DNA of 50,569 bases from an uncultured Pelagibacteraceae bacterium (GCA_902514665.1 CABXRS010000006.1:1-50569); one strand, 5' to 3'; positions 7,495 through 18,778 are shown, counted from the stretch's first letter. Numbers and translations are program-made. The notes: generated from the sequence alone by a model not told the origin.

Positions 7495-8649
7495 ATGACT
7501 AAAAATAACCTAAAAGTAGTTAAATCTACTAAAGATCAAGAGGCAGACAACAAAGAGAAAAATAAGGCATTAGATGCTGCGATAGCTCAGATTACAGATA
7601 ATTTTGGAAAAGGCTCTGTAATGAAGCTAGGTGAAAAAAGAGCTATGGATATTGAGTCAATATCTACAGGATCTTTAAGTTTAGATTTAGCATTAGGAAT
7701 AGGTGGATTACCTAAAGGAAGAATTGTTGAAGTTTACGGACCAGAGTCATCTGGAAAAACAACATTAGCTTTACAAGTTGTTGCTGAAGCACAAAAGGCT
7801 GGAGGAATTTGTGCATTTGTTGATGCAGAGCATGCTTTAGATCCAGTTTATGCAAAAAAATTAGGTGTTAATACTGAAGAACTTTTAATTTCACAACCAG
7901 ATGCTGGTGAGCAAGCTTTAGAAATTGCTGATACACTAGTAAAATCAGGCTCCATTTCAGTAATTGTTATCGACTCTGTTGCAGCTCTAACACCTAAAGC
8001 TGAAATCGAAGGAGAGATGGGAGATCATCATGTTGGTCTTCAGTCAAGATTAATGAGTCAGGCTTTAAGAAAATTAACTGGTTCGATTTCTAACACAAAC
8101 ACAATGATGATTTTCATTAACCAAATCAGAATGAAAATTGGAGTTATGTTTGGAAGTCCTGAAACAACATCAGGTGGAAATGCGCTTAAATTTTATTCAT
8201 CAGTCAGAATGGACATTAGAAGAATAGGTGCCATTAAGGATAAAGATGAAATTATTGGTAACTCAACAAGAGTTAAAGTTGTTAAAAACAAAGTTGCTCC
8301 GCCATTTAAAGTTGTAGAATTTGACTTAATGTATGGAAGAGGAATTAGTAAGATGGGTGAACTTGTCGATCTCGGTTCCAAAGCAGATATAATTGAAAAA
8401 TCAGGAGCATGGTATGCCTACAAAGGAGAGAAAATTGGTCAAGGTAGAGAAAATGCTAAGACTTATTTAGCTCAAAATCCTCAAGTTGCTGCAGAAATTG
8501 AAATGGCTATTAGAGAGAAAGCAGGAGTAATTTCTAAGAAAATAGAGGGAAATCCGCTTGATCCTGATAAAATTGAGAAAGAAAAAAAAGTAGCTGAAAA
8601 GGAAGAAGCTGAAAAGGCAGAAGCTACTCCTCCATCTAAAAAGAATTAA
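7495..8649 (+). CDS. recA: Recombinase RecA
   Basis: A 384-residue RecA with Walker [10 protein letters not shown] at 82-90, [11 protein letters not shown] (the conserved region before loop L1), [12 protein letters not shown] and the L2 region [15 protein letters not shown]. The C-terminal tail is highly charged (runs of Lys and Glu), longer than in E. coli but common in alphaproteobacteria. It forms filaments on single-stranded DNA for homologous recombination and for self-cleavage of LexA and UmuD. A ribosome-binding sequence AGAGG lies 8 nt before the ATG. Expression is probably SOS-controlled, and the gene ends at a strong hairpin terminator. Confidence 0.98.
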   Translation: MTKNNLKVVKSTKDQEADNKEKNKALDAAIAQITDNFGKGSVMKLGEKRAMDIESISTGSLSLDLALGIGGLPKGRIVEVYGPESSGKTTLALQVVAEAQKAGGICAFVDAEHALDPVYAKKLGVNTEELLISQPDAGEQALEIADTLVKSGSISVIVIDSVAALTPKAEIEGEMGDHHVGLQSRLMSQALRKLTGSISNTNTMMIFINQIRMKIGVMFGSPETTSGGNALKFYSSVRMDIRRIGAIKDKDEIIGNSTRVKVVKNKVAPPFKVVEFDLMYGRGISKMGELVDLGSKADIIEKSGAWYAYKGEKIGQGRENAKTYLAQNPQVAAEIEMAIREKAGVISKKIEGNPLDPDKIEKEKKVAEKEEAEKAEATPPSKKN

Positions 8650-8671
8650 TAAGTCATCTTTATTAATAAAA

Positions 8672-8696
8672 GGCGCTTAATTTAAGCGCCTTTTTT
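8672..8696 (+). terminator. Rho-independent terminator of recA
   Basis: GGCGCTT (8672-8678) pairs with AAGCGCC (8684-8690) around an AT-rich loop and is followed by six T (8691-8696). It separates recA from alaS. Confidence 0.88.
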
Positions 8697-8744
8697 CCCT
8701 ATCGATATCTAGACATAGAATAAAAAAGCTGTATTTTAAAAAAT

Positions 8745-11411
8745 ATGGCTGACAAAACCTTAAATGAAATAAGAAGTACGTTCTTAAAGTATTTTGAAAA
8801 GAACGAGCACAAAATCGTTGAGTCTAGTAATTTAGTTCCCAATAACGATCCAACTTTAATGTTTGCTAATTCTGGGATGGTTCAATTTAAAAATGTATTT
8901 ACGGGTTTAGAAAAAAGAGATTATGTAAGAGCTACTACTTCTCAAAAATGTGTTAGAGCAGGTGGAAAACATAATGATCTTGAAAATGTTGGATACACAC
9001 CTCGCCACCACACTTTCTTTGAAATGCTTGGAAACTTTTCTTTTGGAGATTATTTTAAAGAACAAGCAATTCATTATGCATGGGATTTGATCACCAAAGA
9101 TTTTGGTATTGATAAAGACCGTCTATATGTAACGGTATTTAACGAAGATGATGAAGCCTTCAATTTTTGGAAGAAAATAGCGGGTTTTAGCGATGATCGA
9201 ATTATTAGAATAGCTACATCTGATAATTTTTGGTCAATGGGTGAAACTGGTCCTTGTGGACCATGTTCTGAAATCTTTTTTGATCATGGAGATCATTTAG
9301 ATGGGGGATTGCCAGGTTCTAAAGACGAAGATGGGGATAGATTTATTGAAATTTGGAATTTAGTCTTTATGCAATATGAGCAAGTTTCAAAAGATAAAAG
9401 AATAAATCTTCCAAAACCATCAGTCGATACTGGGATGGGTTTAGAAAGGATTGCAGCTTTACTCCAGGGTACTCATGATAATTATGAAACAGATCACTTT
9501 AAAAAATTAATTAGTTCAATTTCAGAATTTACCAAAGTAAAGCAGGACAAAAATAACTTATCAAGCTTTAGAGTAATTGCTGATCACTTAAGAGCTAGTT
9601 CCTTTCTTTTAGCAGAAGGAGTTCTTCCATCTAATGAGGGAAGAGGATATGTGCTTAGAAGAATTATGAGGAGAGGAATGAGACACTCTCATTTACTTGG
9701 ATCTAAGGAACCTGTCTTTAATAAAATTTTTGACTCTTTAAAAGATGAAATGAAAGGAAACTATCCAGAATTAAAAAGATCTGAAGTTTTGATAAAAGAA
9801 ACTTTAAAAATGGAAGAAGAAAAATTTTTAGTTTTACTTGATAGGGGAATAAAAATTTTAAATGAAGAGATTTCTAAAATTAAAAAAGTATTGCCAGGCG
9901 AAGTTGCTTTCAAGCTTTATGATACGTATGGATTTCCCTTAGATTTAACAGAGGACATTTTAAAAAATAAATCTTTAACAGTTGATCAAAAAAAGTTTGA
10001 TGAACTAATGAAAAAAAGTAAAGAGCTTGCTAAAAAGAACTGGAAAGGTTCCGGTGATATTTCAGAAGATCAAATTTGGTTTGGAATAAAAGATAAAACA
10101 GGACCAACAGAATTCCTAGGTTATGAATTTAACCAATCAGAGGGCGTAGTTCTATCAATTATAAAAGACAATAAAGAAACAGACAACTTATCTGCAAATG
10201 AAACAGGCATGGTAATTACTAATCAAACACCTTTCTATGGAGAATCCGGAGGTCAGCTAGGAGACACCGGAACCATTTCAGTTGGTGAATTTATTTTTGA
10301 GGTAAAAGATACCCAAAAACAACTTGGAGATCTATTTACTCATTATGGAACAATGAAAAATGGTAAAATTAAACTTAATGATATTGTTGAAATGAAAATT
10401 GATACAGAAAGAAGAAATAATTTAAAAGCTTATCATTCTGCAACTCATTTATTACATGAGTCTTTAAGAAGAACTTTAGGTAAACATGTAATGCAAAAAG
10501 GATCTCTTGTTGCACCTGACAGATTGAGATTTGATTTTAGTCATATGAAACCTATTTCAAACGATGAATTAATAAAAATAGACAAAATAGTTAATGATTA
10601 TGTTAGCAATAGTAGTGAAGTAACAACAAGAATAATGACACCAAAAGCTGCAATTGAAAGAGGAGCATTAGCCTTTTTTGGCGAAAAATATGGAGATGAA
10701 GTCAGAGTCGTTTCTATGGGAAAAGATAAGGATACTTACTTTTCAACAGAGCTTTGTGGAGGTACTCACGTAAAAAATACAGGAGATATTGGAAAATTTA
10801 GAACTATTAGCCAATCTTCTATAGCTGCAGGAGTTAGAAGAGTTGAAGCTTTAAGAGACAAACAATTAGATGAATATTTAACAAATAAAGAAAAACTTAG
10901 ATCATTATCTACCCAAAAAGATGAGGAAGCAGTAAAAGAAATTTCATCTAAAATTATTGAATTAGGTGGTAAACCAAATTTAGAAAATAAAGACTTAAAG
11001 AGTGCAATCAAAGATTTATCAAGACAGTTTGAACAACTGAGCGTTAAAAATGTTCTTCAGGACAAAACTAAAAATATTATTAAAGATGAAATTATCAATA
11101 GTATAAATATTAGATTTCAAAAAGTTGAAGATTTACCTCCAAAAGATTTGAGAAAGCTAGTGGATAAAGGAAAAAAAGATTTAACAGAGGGCATAGTAAT
11201 AGTTTTTGCAAACAAAGATAATAAAGTTGGATTAGCAGTTGGTGTAACTGATACTTTAACTACTAAATATGATGCTGTTGAATTTGTTAAAGTTGGATCA
11301 GAGCTTATTGGTGGTAAAGGTGGTGGCGGAAGAAAAGATTTTGCTCAAGCTGGTGGCCAAGATCAAGCAAAAATTGAAGATGCTTTTGAAAAACTTAAGT
11401 CTTTAATTTAA
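8745..11411 (+). CDS. alaS: Alanyl-tRNA synthetase
   Basis: An 888-residue full-length AlaRS. The N-terminal class II domain contains the family opening [14 protein letters not shown] and the [12 protein letters not shown] segment. The editing domain has the zinc-site HSATH beginning at His564 and CGGTH at Cys671. The C-terminal DHHA1 domain has the glycine-rich [16 protein letters not shown]. It charges tRNA-Ala and clears mischarged Ser and Gly. It follows recA, as is common in bacteria, but a terminator lies between them. Its 3' end overlaps the convergent icd gene by 9 nt. Confidence 0.97.
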   Translation: MADKTLNEIRSTFLKYFEKNEHKIVESSNLVPNNDPTLMFANSGMVQFKNVFTGLEKRDYVRATTSQKCVRAGGKHNDLENVGYTPRHHTFFEMLGNFSFGDYFKEQAIHYAWDLITKDFGIDKDRLYVTVFNEDDEAFNFWKKIAGFSDDRIIRIATSDNFWSMGETGPCGPCSEIFFDHGDHLDGGLPGSKDEDGDRFIEIWNLVFMQYEQVSKDKRINLPKPSVDTGMGLERIAALLQGTHDNYETDHFKKLISSISEFTKVKQDKNNLSSFRVIADHLRASSFLLAEGVLPSNEGRGYVLRRIMRRGMRHSHLLGSKEPVFNKIFDSLKDEMKGNYPELKRSEVLIKETLKMEEEKFLVLLDRGIKILNEEISKIKKVLPGEVAFKLYDTYGFPLDLTEDILKNKSLTVDQKKFDELMKKSKELAKKNWKGSGDISEDQIWFGIKDKTGPTEFLGYEFNQSEGVVLSIIKDNKETDNLSANETGMVITNQTPFYGESGGQLGDTGTISVGEFIFEVKDTQKQLGDLFTHYGTMKNGKIKLNDIVEMKIDTERRNNLKAYHSATHLLHESLRRTLGKHVMQKGSLVAPDRLRFDFSHMKPISNDELIKIDKIVNDYVSNSSEVTTRIMTPKAAIERGALAFFGEKYGDEVRVVSMGKDKDTYFSTELCGGTHVKNTGDIGKFRTISQSSIAAGVRRVEALRDKQLDEYLTNKEKLRSLSTQKDEEAVKEISSKIIELGGKPNLENKDLKSAIKDLSRQFEQLSVKNVLQDKTKNIIKDEIINSINIRFQKVEDLPPKDLRKLVDKGKKDLTEGIVIVFANKDNKVGLAVGVTDTLTTKYDAVEFVKVGSELIGGKGGGGRKDFAQAGGQDQAKIEDAFEKLKSLI

Positions 11412-12617
11412 TTTTGCTTTTAGACTTCCATCAATTTCATCTAAAAATTGATTTGTTGTTAAATATTTACTTGATGGACCGATTAATATTGCTAAATCTT
11501 TTGTCATAGCTCCGTTTTCAACACATTCAATACAAACTTTTTCGATCGTTTGTGCAAAATTGATTAATTCATGATTTTCATCTAATTTTCCTCTATGAGC
11601 TAATCCTCTAGTCCATGCAAAGATAGATGCAATAGGATTTGTCGAAGTCTCTTTACCTTGTTGATGCATTCTATAATGTCTTGTTACTGTTCCATGAGCA
11701 GCTTCTGCTTCCATAATTTTTCCATCTGGTGTTAGGAGGGTGCTAGTCATTAATCCTAATGAACCATAGCCTTGTGCCATAGTATCGGACTGAACATCAC
11801 CATCATAATTTTTACAAGCCCAAATATATTTACCACTCCATTTCATTGCACATGCAACCATATCATCAATTAATCTATGTTCATAAGTTAAATTATTCTT
11901 ATCAAATTCTTCTTTATATTCGTTCTCAAATACTTCTTGGAAGATATCTTTAAATCTACCATCATATTGTTTAAGAATTGTATTCTTAGTTGACATATAA
12001 ACAGGCCATTTTTTAATTAGTCCATAACTAAAACAGGATCTAGCAAAATCTTGAATTGATTTATCTAAATTATACATTGAGAGTGCTACCCCTGGACCAG
12101 TAAAATTAAATACCTCATATTTTATCTCATCTTTCCCGTCTTCTGATGTCCACTTAACTTCCATTTTTCCTTTACCAGGAACTTTAAAATCTGTTGCTCT
12201 GTACTGGTCTCCAAAAGCATGTCTTCCTATAATTACTGGGTCTGTCCAAGAAGGAACTAGCTTTGGAATATTTTTACAAATGATGGGTTCTCTAAAAACT
12301 GTACCACCAATAATATTCCTAATAGTTCCGTTTGGCGATCTCCACATTTTTTTTAGATCAAATTCTTCCACCCTCGCTTCATCAGGTGTAATAGTTGCAC
12401 ATTTTATGCCAACACCGATTTTTTTGATAGCATTTGCCGAGTCTACTGTGATTTGATCATCTGTATTGTCGCGGCTTTTCATACCAAGATCGTAATATTC
12501 TATGCCCAAATCAAGATATGGTAGGATTAGTTTATTCTTAATGAACTCCCATATAATTCGAGTCATTTCATCACCGTCTAACTCTACAACTGGGTTTTTA
12601 ACCTTGATTTTACTCAT
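11403..12617 (-). CDS. icd: NADP-dependent isocitrate dehydrogenase, eukaryote-like type
   Basis: A 404-residue enzyme of the homodimeric type found in eukaryotes and many alphaproteobacteria, rather than the E. coli type. Diagnostic stretches are [20 protein letters not shown] (substrate phosphate loop), [15 protein letters not shown] and [12 protein letters not shown]. It oxidatively decarboxylates isocitrate to 2-oxoglutarate and makes NADPH, which would support glutathione and methionine sulfoxide repair. It is a single gene, divergent from psd across 78 nt and convergent with alaS. Confidence 0.96.
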   Translation of the reverse strand: MSKIKVKNPVVELDGDEMTRIIWEFIKNKLILPYLDLGIEYYDLGMKSRDNTDDQITVDSANAIKKIGVGIKCATITPDEARVEEFDLKKMWRSPNGTIRNIIGGTVFREPIICKNIPKLVPSWTDPVIIGRHAFGDQYRATDFKVPGKGKMEVKWTSEDGKDEIKYEVFNFTGPGVALSMYNLDKSIQDFARSCFSYGLIKKWPVYMSTKNTILKQYDGRFKDIFQEVFENEYKEEFDKNNLTYEHRLIDDMVACAMKWSGKYIWACKNYDGDVQSDTMAQGYGSLGLMTSTLLTPDGKIMEAEAAHGTVTRHYRMHQQGKETSTNPIASIFAWTRGLAHRGKLDENHELINFAQTIEKVCIECVENGAMTKDLAILIGPSSKYLTTNQFLDEIDGSLKAKLN

Positions 12618-12695
12618 TAAAATAAAAAATTATCTTATTAATTGAATTTGAGTGGTTTATATACATATTAATCAAAAATTAGCAAATAGAAGAAT

Positions 12696-13343
12696 ATGTT
12701 TACCAAAATATTTCCAAAAATTCATACTGAAGGATACAAGTTTTTAGTTATTGCTGCCTTCTTAACTATCATTTTATTAATCATTAATAACTTTTTAGGT
12801 CTAATTGGTTTTTTGTTGACGATATGGGTTTATTATTTTTTTAGAGACCCTGATAGAACTATTATAGGTGATGATAATTATCTTGTAAGTCCTGCAGATG
12901 GGGAAATTATAAAAGTTGAAGAAGTAGATGGACCCAAAGAAGTTGGTCTTGAAAATAAAAAATTTAAAAAAATTAGTATTTTTATGAATGTATTTGATTG
13001 TCACGTAAATAGAACACCATGTTCAGGAACTGTTGAGGATATCTTATACAAACCAGGAAAATTTTTCAATGCATCATTAGATAAAGCTAGTGAAGAAAAT
13101 GAAAGAAACTATTACAAGATAAAAGATAAGAACAGTAATGATATTATAGTTGTACAAATTGCAGGTTTAGTAGCAAGAAGAATTGTTTGTGAAACTGATA
13201 AGAACCAAGAACTAAATCAAGGTGACAGAATTGGAATGATAAGGTTTGGAAGTCGTGCAGATATTTATTATGAAAATTATGAGCCTCTTGTAAAAGTTGG
13301 TCAAACAGCAATCTCTGGTGAGACCTTATTGGCTAAAAAATAA
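12696..13343 (+). CDS. psd: Phosphatidylserine decarboxylase proenzyme, short type
   Basis: A 215-residue pyruvoyl-dependent decarboxylase of the short form common in alphaproteobacteria. Two hydrophobic stretches occupy about 15-48. VSPADGE (64-70) and DCHVNR (101-106) are conserved. RFGSRADIY holds the self-cleavage site Gly185-Ser186, which creates the pyruvoyl cofactor. It converts phosphatidylserine to phosphatidylethanolamine at the inner membrane. It starts from the divergent region with icd and is followed after 2 nt by pssA, which makes its substrate. Confidence 0.95.
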   Translation: MFTKIFPKIHTEGYKFLVIAAFLTIILLIINNFLGLIGFLLTIWVYYFFRDPDRTIIGDDNYLVSPADGEIIKVEEVDGPKEVGLENKKFKKISIFMNVFDCHVNRTPCSGTVEDILYKPGKFFNASLDKASEENERNYYKIKDKNSNDIIVVQIAGLVARRIVCETDKNQELNQGDRIGMIRFGSRADIYYENYEPLVKVGQTAISGETLLAKK

Positions 13344-13345
13344 TT

Positions 13346-14152
13346 ATGTTAAAACCAAAAAATAATTTTAAAGTTGTTACTGACAAAAAAACAGCAAGAG
13401 TAATTTTACCCAACATGCTCACATTAATTGGAGTTTGTATTGGATTAACTTCAATTAGATTTGCCTTAGATGGAAGATTTGAGTTTGCAATTGTTGCCAT
13501 AATCTTAGCAGCAGTAATAGATGGATTAGACGGAAGAATCGCAAGATTAATTAAAGGGACTTCAAAAGTTGGAAAAGAACTAGACTCTTTAACTGATATG
13601 ATCAGCTTCGGTGTTGCCCCAGCCTTTATTATGTATTTTTGGAAACTAAATTCCCTAGGAAGATTTGGTTGGTTAGTTTGTCTTATATATGTAATTTGTG
13701 TCGCTCTAAGATTAGCACGGTTTAATGTTAATTCTAGTCAAGAACCTTCATGGAGAGATAATTTCTTTGAAGGTGTACCATCTCCAGCTGGTGGGATTTT
13801 AGTTTTGACACCATTGATATTCAGCATGACTAATTTCGAATTTACTCCAATTAATTATGACATAGTTGTTCCAATTTTCTTTATTGCAACCTCATTTCTT
13901 TTAATAAGTAAGTTCCCCAGTTACTCTTTTAAGAAAATCGTTATTCAAAGAAAAATAACAATTTTCCTTTTATTTGGGATAGTTTTATTTTTTGGTTTAC
14001 TTTTAATCTATCCATTTAATGTAATTGCTATAAGCGCAATTGTTTACTTATTAATACTCCCTATAAGTTTTTTCCATTATAAAAAATTAAAAAAACAAAA
14101 TGAAGACCAAAATTTCATAGATGAGGATGATGATCTTGAAGATGTGTTGTAA
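13346..14152 (+). CDS. pssA: CDP-diacylglycerol-serine O-phosphatidyltransferase
   Basis: A 268-residue membrane enzyme with the full CDP-alcohol phosphatidyltransferase signature: Asp59, Asp62-Gly63, Ala66-Arg67, Gly76, Asp80 and Asp84. About seven hydrophobic helices follow, then a charged acidic tail. It makes phosphatidylserine from CDP-diacylglycerol and serine and so supplies the Psd enzyme encoded 2 nt upstream. The last base of its stop codon is the first base of the next gene's ATG. Confidence 0.95.
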   Translation: MLKPKNNFKVVTDKKTARVILPNMLTLIGVCIGLTSIRFALDGRFEFAIVAIILAAVIDGLDGRIARLIKGTSKVGKELDSLTDMISFGVAPAFIMYFWKLNSLGRFGWLVCLIYVICVALRLARFNVNSSQEPSWRDNFFEGVPSPAGGILVLTPLIFSMTNFEFTPINYDIVVPIFFIATSFLLISKFPSYSFKKIVIQRKITIFLLFGIVLFFGLLLIYPFNVIAISAIVYLLILPISFFHYKKLKKQNEDQNFIDEDDDLEDVL

Positions 14153-15063
14153 TGAAAAAAAATGTAATTGTTTCACTAGCTGATGCCAACTATTATCCTT
14201 TAATAAGTGAATTAATAAATTCTATTAAAAGGTTTGAAAAAAGTAGAGATGTTGCAATATGCATTTTAGATGCTGGACTTTCTGATCAGCAAAAAGATGA
14301 ATTGGCATCAAAAGTGGATGAAATTAAATCTGCAGAATGGGATATACAAGTTCCATATAAAAAAATCAAAGGTCGTGAATGGTTAAAGAGCCAAGTTTCT
14401 AGAGCTTTTCTGCCAAAATATTTCCCTAGTTATGAAAAATATCTATGGATTGATTGCGACGCATGGGTAAATGATTGGCAAACTATAGAATTATATTTTA
14501 AAGCATGCGAAAATGAGAAATTAGGAATTACACAAACCATAGGCCCTGGTTACAAAATTACCTCTAGAGTTAATTGGGTTTTCGGAAAGCTTGCAATAAT
14601 AAAATCACAAAATTTTAAACATGCTATTAAATCTAAAATAAGTAATGAAAAAGCAAGAAAGTTAGCATTCGCACCACACATTAATATTGGAGTTTTTTCA
14701 TTAGAAAAGAAATCTACCACTTGGGAAAAATGGCAAGAGAATTTAAAACAAACTCTTAAAGGAGGAGATATATTTGGATCTGAACAACTTGCTATGAACA
14801 TGTCTGTTTATATTGATAATGTAGAAACAGAATTTTTACCTTTAAATTGTAATTGGATAACTAGTAATCTTTTACCAAAATTTGATGAGGTTAATAATAC
14901 TTTTGTAGAACCATACTTGCCAAATTATAAGATAGGCATTATGCATCTTGCTGCAGGTGTCTGGAAGGACAATAAAGATATGAGATTAAATAAAGAAATA
15001 AAAATAGATATCAAAACACTTCAAGGCAAAATTTTAAACAAAAGTTTAAGATTTATAAATTAA
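14152..15063 (+). CDS. GT8-like glycosyltransferase, acceptor unknown
   Basis: A 303-residue soluble protein with a nucleotide-sugar transferase pattern. It opens with NVIVSLADANYYPLISELINSI. The D-x-D motif is Asp101-Cys-Asp103 in YLWIDCDAWVND, preceded by KSQVSRAFLPKYF as in GT8 enzymes. A late HLAAGVWKDN matches the C-terminal metal/phosphate region of that fold. Donor and acceptor cannot be inferred. It is tightly packed between pssA and rlmE, so an envelope role is only a guess from context. Confidence 0.7.
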   Translation: MKKNVIVSLADANYYPLISELINSIKRFEKSRDVAICILDAGLSDQQKDELASKVDEIKSAEWDIQVPYKKIKGREWLKSQVSRAFLPKYFPSYEKYLWIDCDAWVNDWQTIELYFKACENEKLGITQTIGPGYKITSRVNWVFGKLAIIKSQNFKHAIKSKISNEKARKLAFAPHINIGVFSLEKKSTTWEKWQENLKQTLKGGDIFGSEQLAMNMSVYIDNVETEFLPLNCNWITSNLLPKFDEVNNTFVEPYLPNYKIGIMHLAAGVWKDNKDMRLNKEIKIDIKTLQGKILNKSLRFIN

Positions 15064-15675
15064 TTGAAAAAAAATAAAATTTCAAAGAATTGGATTAATA
15101 AGCAAAGAAGAGATATCTACGTAAGACTATCTAAAGTGGATGGATACAGGGCAAGATCAGCCTATAAACTAATTGAAATAGATGAAAAATTTAAAATATT
15201 TAAAAGAGGATTATCAGTAATTGATATAGGAGCAGCTCCTGGTAGCTGGTCACAATATTCATCAAAAGTTATTAAAAATGGAAAGCTCATTTCAATCGAT
15301 CTTAAAAAAATGGAACCAATAGGAAACAGTGTTCAAATACAGGGCAATTTTACAGAAGATAAAATACAGGATGAAATTAAAAATAGTTTAAATACAAAAG
15401 TAGACGTAGTTTTGTCAGATATGGCTGTAAATACTACAGGAATAAAGAATATTGACTCCATTCAAACTGGTGAGTTGTGTAAAGAGGCGATGCTATTTGC
15501 TAAAGAAATGATTAAAGAAAATGGTTACTTCATATCTAAAATTTTCATGGGTGGGACATTTAACGAAATCGTCGCAGAAGGTAAAAAGTTTTTTAAAGAA
15601 GTAAAGGTTTTTAAACCTAAATCAAGTCGCAAAGATTCAAAAGAAAGTTTTATAATTTGTAGAAAAATTAGATAG
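15064..15675 (+). CDS. rlmE: 23S rRNA 2'-O-methyltransferase RlmE (RrmJ/FtsJ)
   Basis: A 203-residue SAM methyltransferase. The catalytic K-D-K-E set is visible: Lys35 in SAYKLIEID, Asp in VVLSDMAVN, Lys in FISKIFMGG and Glu in SKESFIICR. The SAM loop is GAAPGSW (56-62). It methylates U2552 of 23S rRNA late in 50S assembly. The start must be the TTG at 15064, directly after the upstream TAA: family-conserved residues begin within the first ten codons and no earlier in-frame ATG or GTG exists. This abutting arrangement suggests translational coupling. Confidence 0.93.
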   Translation: MKKNKISKNWINKQRRDIYVRLSKVDGYRARSAYKLIEIDEKFKIFKRGLSVIDIGAAPGSWSQYSSKVIKNGKLISIDLKKMEPIGNSVQIQGNFTEDKIQDEIKNSLNTKVDVVLSDMAVNTTGIKNIDSIQTGELCKEAMLFAKEMIKENGYFISKIFMGGTFNEIVAEGKKFFKEVKVFKPKSSRKDSKESFIICRKIR

Positions 15676-15712
15676 AGACTTTAAATTTGAGAGGAATCAT
15701 ATATAAAAGATC

Positions 15713-16789
15713 ATGGTTCCTATAAAAGAAGCACTTACCTTTGACGACGTAACATTAGCGCCGAATTACTCAGAAATACTACCGTCAGAGACTGATACTG
15801 CTGTTTCATTAACCAATAATCTAAACCTTAAAATACCACTTTTGTCCTCTGCAATGGACACAGTTACAGAAAGCAAAATGGCTATTGCTATTGCAAAAGC
15901 AGGTGGAATAGGTGTTATTCATAGAAATTTAGATATCAAAACACAAGTTTCAGAAATTAAAAAAGTTAAAAAACATTCCTTAAAAGTTGGAGCAGCTGTA
16001 GGGGCGTCAGACAAAGAATTTAATAGAGCAAAAGAAATTATTAGAGAAGGTGTGGACTTAATTGTGGTGGATACAGCACATGGACACACAAGAAAGGTCG
16101 GAGAAATTATTAAATATATAAAAAAAATTAAAAACAATAAAATTGCGTTATGTGCAGGAAATATTGCAACACCAGATGCGGCAAATTTTTTAATCAAATT
16201 AGGAGTAGACATAATTAAAGTTGGAATTGGTCCAGGCTCTATTTGTACTACTAGATTAGTCGCGGGCATTGGGGTTCCGCAGCTAAGTGCAATTTTGACA
16301 GTTAGAAATGGAGTTAAAAATAAAAAGGTTAAAATAATTTCTGATGGAGGAATAAAATATTCTGGTGATTTGGCAAAAGCTTTTGCTGCAGGTGCAGATG
16401 CTGTAATGATAGGTTCATTATTTGCTGGAACAGATGAGACCCCTGGAAAATTAATAAAAAAAAAGGGTAAGATTTTTAAAAGCTTTCGTGGAATGGGCTC
16501 TGTGGGCGCCATGAACCAAGGTTCAGCAGATAGATACTTTCAAAATAAACAAAAAGATATGTCTAAATATGTACCAGAGGGTGTTGAAGGTTTTGTAAAG
16601 TACAAAGGAGACGTTGAAAGCATTATTTATAAATTGGTTGGAGGTTTAAAATCTTCCATGGGATATTTAGGTTCAAAAAATATTATTGGACTAAGAAATA
16701 AACCTCACTTTGTTAAAATTACAAAAGCGGGCTTTTATGAAAGTATGGTTCATAACGTTGATGTAATAAAAAGTGATAGTAAATACTAA
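15713..16789 (+). CDS. guaB: IMP dehydrogenase lacking the CBS (Bateman) domain
   Basis: A 358-residue enzyme, whereas most bacterial GuaB proteins have about 490. The catalytic barrel is complete: SSAMDTVTES, VVDTAHGHT, the catalytic Cys178 loop GIGPGSICTT, ISDGGIKYSG, and the flap FRGMGSVGAMNQGSADRYF. Where other GuaB proteins insert two CBS modules, KVKKH (85-89) runs almost directly into KVGAAVGA (91-98). IMPDH oxidises IMP to XMP with NAD+, the committed step to GMP. Loss of the CBS pair removes the usual site for allosteric control by purine nucleotides. It is followed by a TPR gene overlapping by 1 nt, then guaA. Confidence 0.95.
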   Translation: MVPIKEALTFDDVTLAPNYSEILPSETDTAVSLTNNLNLKIPLLSSAMDTVTESKMAIAIAKAGGIGVIHRNLDIKTQVSEIKKVKKHSLKVGAAVGASDKEFNRAKEIIREGVDLIVVDTAHGHTRKVGEIIKYIKKIKNNKIALCAGNIATPDAANFLIKLGVDIIKVGIGPGSICTTRLVAGIGVPQLSAILTVRNGVKNKKVKIISDGGIKYSGDLAKAFAAGADAVMIGSLFAGTDETPGKLIKKKGKIFKSFRGMGSVGAMNQGSADRYFQNKQKDMSKYVPEGVEGFVKYKGDVESIIYKLVGGLKSSMGYLGSKNIIGLRNKPHFVKITKAGFYESMVHNVDVIKSDSKY

Positions 16790-17226
16790 TGAGTAAAATT
16801 TTTAAATTAATATTTATAATTGTATTATTTTTTTCATTTAATACTCAAACATTTAGTAAAGAAAATTTTTTTAAAAAAGCTTTAAAATTGTATGAAAAAG
16901 AAAAATATGAAGATGCTCGTTTCCTATTTGAAAGAAATATAGTTTTTAACCCGAAAGATGCTACTTCATATTTATACCTTGCCAAAATTTATAATCACGA
17001 AGAAAATCAGCGTAAAGAGGAGTTTAATTTAGAAACTGCTCTTTTAATAGAACCAGATAATGAAGAAGCTATATTAATGATGATGAAAATAGCAATTGAA
17101 AAATCAAATTATGCCGAAGTTAAAAATCTGTCTGATACATTTTCAAAAGTTTGTAAAAATTTATGTGATGAAAATCAGGAAATTAAAGAGTCATTAAAAA
17201 ATATAGACCCAAAAAATGAGTCTTGA
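16789..17226 (+). CDS. Small exported TPR-repeat protein between guaB and guaA
   Basis: A 145-residue protein with a signal-type hydrophobic N-terminus (about 3-22, ending TFSKEN) and at least two tetratricopeptide-like units ([20 protein letters not shown] and [17 protein letters not shown]). It is probably periplasmic and a protein-interaction module of unknown partner. It overlaps guaB by 1 nt and guaA by 11 nt, so it is cotranslated with purine genes although its predicted location differs from theirs. It has no link to purine metabolism that can be read from its residues. Confidence 0.75.
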   Translation: MSKIFKLIFIIVLFFSFNTQTFSKENFFKKALKLYEKEKYEDARFLFERNIVFNPKDATSYLYLAKIYNHEENQRKEEFNLETALLIEPDNEEAILMMMKIAIEKSNYAEVKNLSDTFSKVCKNLCDENQEIKESLKNIDPKNES

Positions 17227-18778
17227 TCAAAATCTGGATAAAGTTGTAATCATAGATTTTGGTTCACAGTTCACGCAATTAATTGCAAGAAGAATTAGAG
17301 AATTAGGTGTTTTTTCTGAAATTGTAAGTCATAAAAAAATTAGAACTATCGATATCAACCAAAGTGTAAGAGGAATTATTTTATCTGGAGGTCCTTTAAA
17401 TGTTTACCAAATCAATAAATATTCATTTGATAGAAAAATATTGGAATTGAATATTCCAATTTTAGGAATTTGTTTTGGTCATCAAATTTTATCGAAGTTA
17501 AATGGGGGTAGAGTAAAACAATCAAAACATCGTGAATTTGGATTTGCTAACATTTTTAAAAAAAAAGATAGCCTATTAACTAAAAACTTCTATGGTTCCA
17601 AAAAAACTAAAGAAGTTTGGATGAGCCATGCAGATCAGGTGTCCAAATTACCAAAAAATTTCAAGGTTATTGCTTCAAGTACAAATTCTAAATATGCCAT
17701 AGTTGAAAATAAATTAAAAAAATTTTATGGTGTACAATTTCATCCTGAGGTTACTCATACTGAAAATGGAAAAAAATTAATTAGTAACTTTGTATTTTTA
17801 ATATGTAAGATCAAAAAAAATTGGTCTTCAAAAGATCAAAAAATAAAATTAATCACTGAAGTAAGAGATCAAGTAGGTACCCATAAAGTTATTTGCGCTT
17901 TATCTGGAGGAGTAGATAGCAGTGTAGTTGCTCAATTATTAAATAAAGCAATTGGCAAAAAATTATATTGTATTTTTGTTAATACAGGCCTTTTAAGAAA
18001 AAATGAAGAAACTCAAGTAGTTCGAACTTTTAAGAAGAAATTAAAAATGAACCTTATTTATGTAAATGCAGAAAAGGAATTTTTAGGAAAATTAAAAAAT
18101 GTTTCTGATCCAGAAAAAAAAAGAAAAATAATTGGAAATTTATTTATTAAAATTTTTGAACGATATGCCAAAAAAATTAAAAATGTTAAATTTTTGGCCC
18201 AAGGGACGCTTTATCCTGATTTGATTGAAAGTAAATCTGTAACAGGCAGTCAAACCTCTAAGATAAAATCTCATCATAATGTTGGTGGTTTACCAAAAAA
18301 AATGAACTTAAATCTTGTAGAGCCATTAAAGTTTTTATTTAAAGATGAAGTTAGAAAATTAGGTTTAGAATTAAAATTAAGTAAAGAGATTATATCGAGA
18401 CACCCTTTCCCTGGCCCTGGCCTAGCAATTAGAATGCCAGGAATTATTACCAATGAAAAAATTAAAATTTTAAAGGAAGCAGATTATTATTTTATACAAG
18501 CATTGAGGGAACATGGACTTTATCATAAAATTTGGCAAGCATATGCAGCTTTGCTTCCTGTCAAGACTGTTGGTGTAATGGGTGATAATCGTACTTATGA
18601 GTATTTATGTCTTTTAAGAGCAATTACATCTGAAGATGGAATGACAGCAGATTTTTTTGAATTTAGAAAGTCCTTTATGCAAACTATTTCAAATAAAATA
18701 GTCAACAGCATAAGAGGTATAAATAGGGTTGTTTATGATGTTACCTCAAAACCCCCAAGCACTATTGAATTAGAGTAG
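17216..18778 (+). CDS. guaA: GMP synthase (glutamine-hydrolysing)
   Basis: A 520-residue two-domain enzyme. The N-terminal class I glutamine amidotransferase has nucleophile Cys86 in LGICFGHQ and the His-x-Glu site in [11 protein letters not shown]. The ATP-pyrophosphatase domain starts with [10 protein letters not shown] near 229, and the C-terminal dimer region ends with PPSTIELE. It converts XMP, the GuaB product, to GMP. The start at 17216 overlaps the upstream TPR gene by 11 nt, consistent with an operon. Confidence 0.97.
   Translation: MSLDQNLDKVVIIDFGSQFTQLIARRIRELGVFSEIVSHKKIRTIDINQSVRGIILSGGPLNVYQINKYSFDRKILELNIPILGICFGHQILSKLNGGRVKQSKHREFGFANIFKKKDSLLTKNFYGSKKTKEVWMSHADQVSKLPKNFKVIASSTNSKYAIVENKLKKFYGVQFHPEVTHTENGKKLISNFVFLICKIKKNWSSKDQKIKLITEVRDQVGTHKVICALSGGVDSSVVAQLLNKAIGKKLYCIFVNTGLLRKNEETQVVRTFKKKLKMNLIYVNAEKEFLGKLKNVSDPEKKRKIIGNLFIKIFERYAKKIKNVKFLAQGTLYPDLIESKSVTGSQTSKIKSHHNVGGLPKKMNLNLVEPLKFLFKDEVRKLGLELKLSKEIISRHPFPGPGLAIRMPGIITNEKIKILKEADYYFIQALREHGLYHKIWQAYAALLPVKTVGVMGDNRTYEYLCLLRAITSEDGMTADFFEFRKSFMQTISNKIVNSIRGINRVVYDVTSKPPSTIELE

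Noticed and set aside
15919-16512. Long open frame antisense to guaB (197 codons)
   Set aside because: It mirrors the conserved IMPDH coding sequence, is rich in Pro, Ile and Phe as expected for a reverse frame, and has no recognisable motif.
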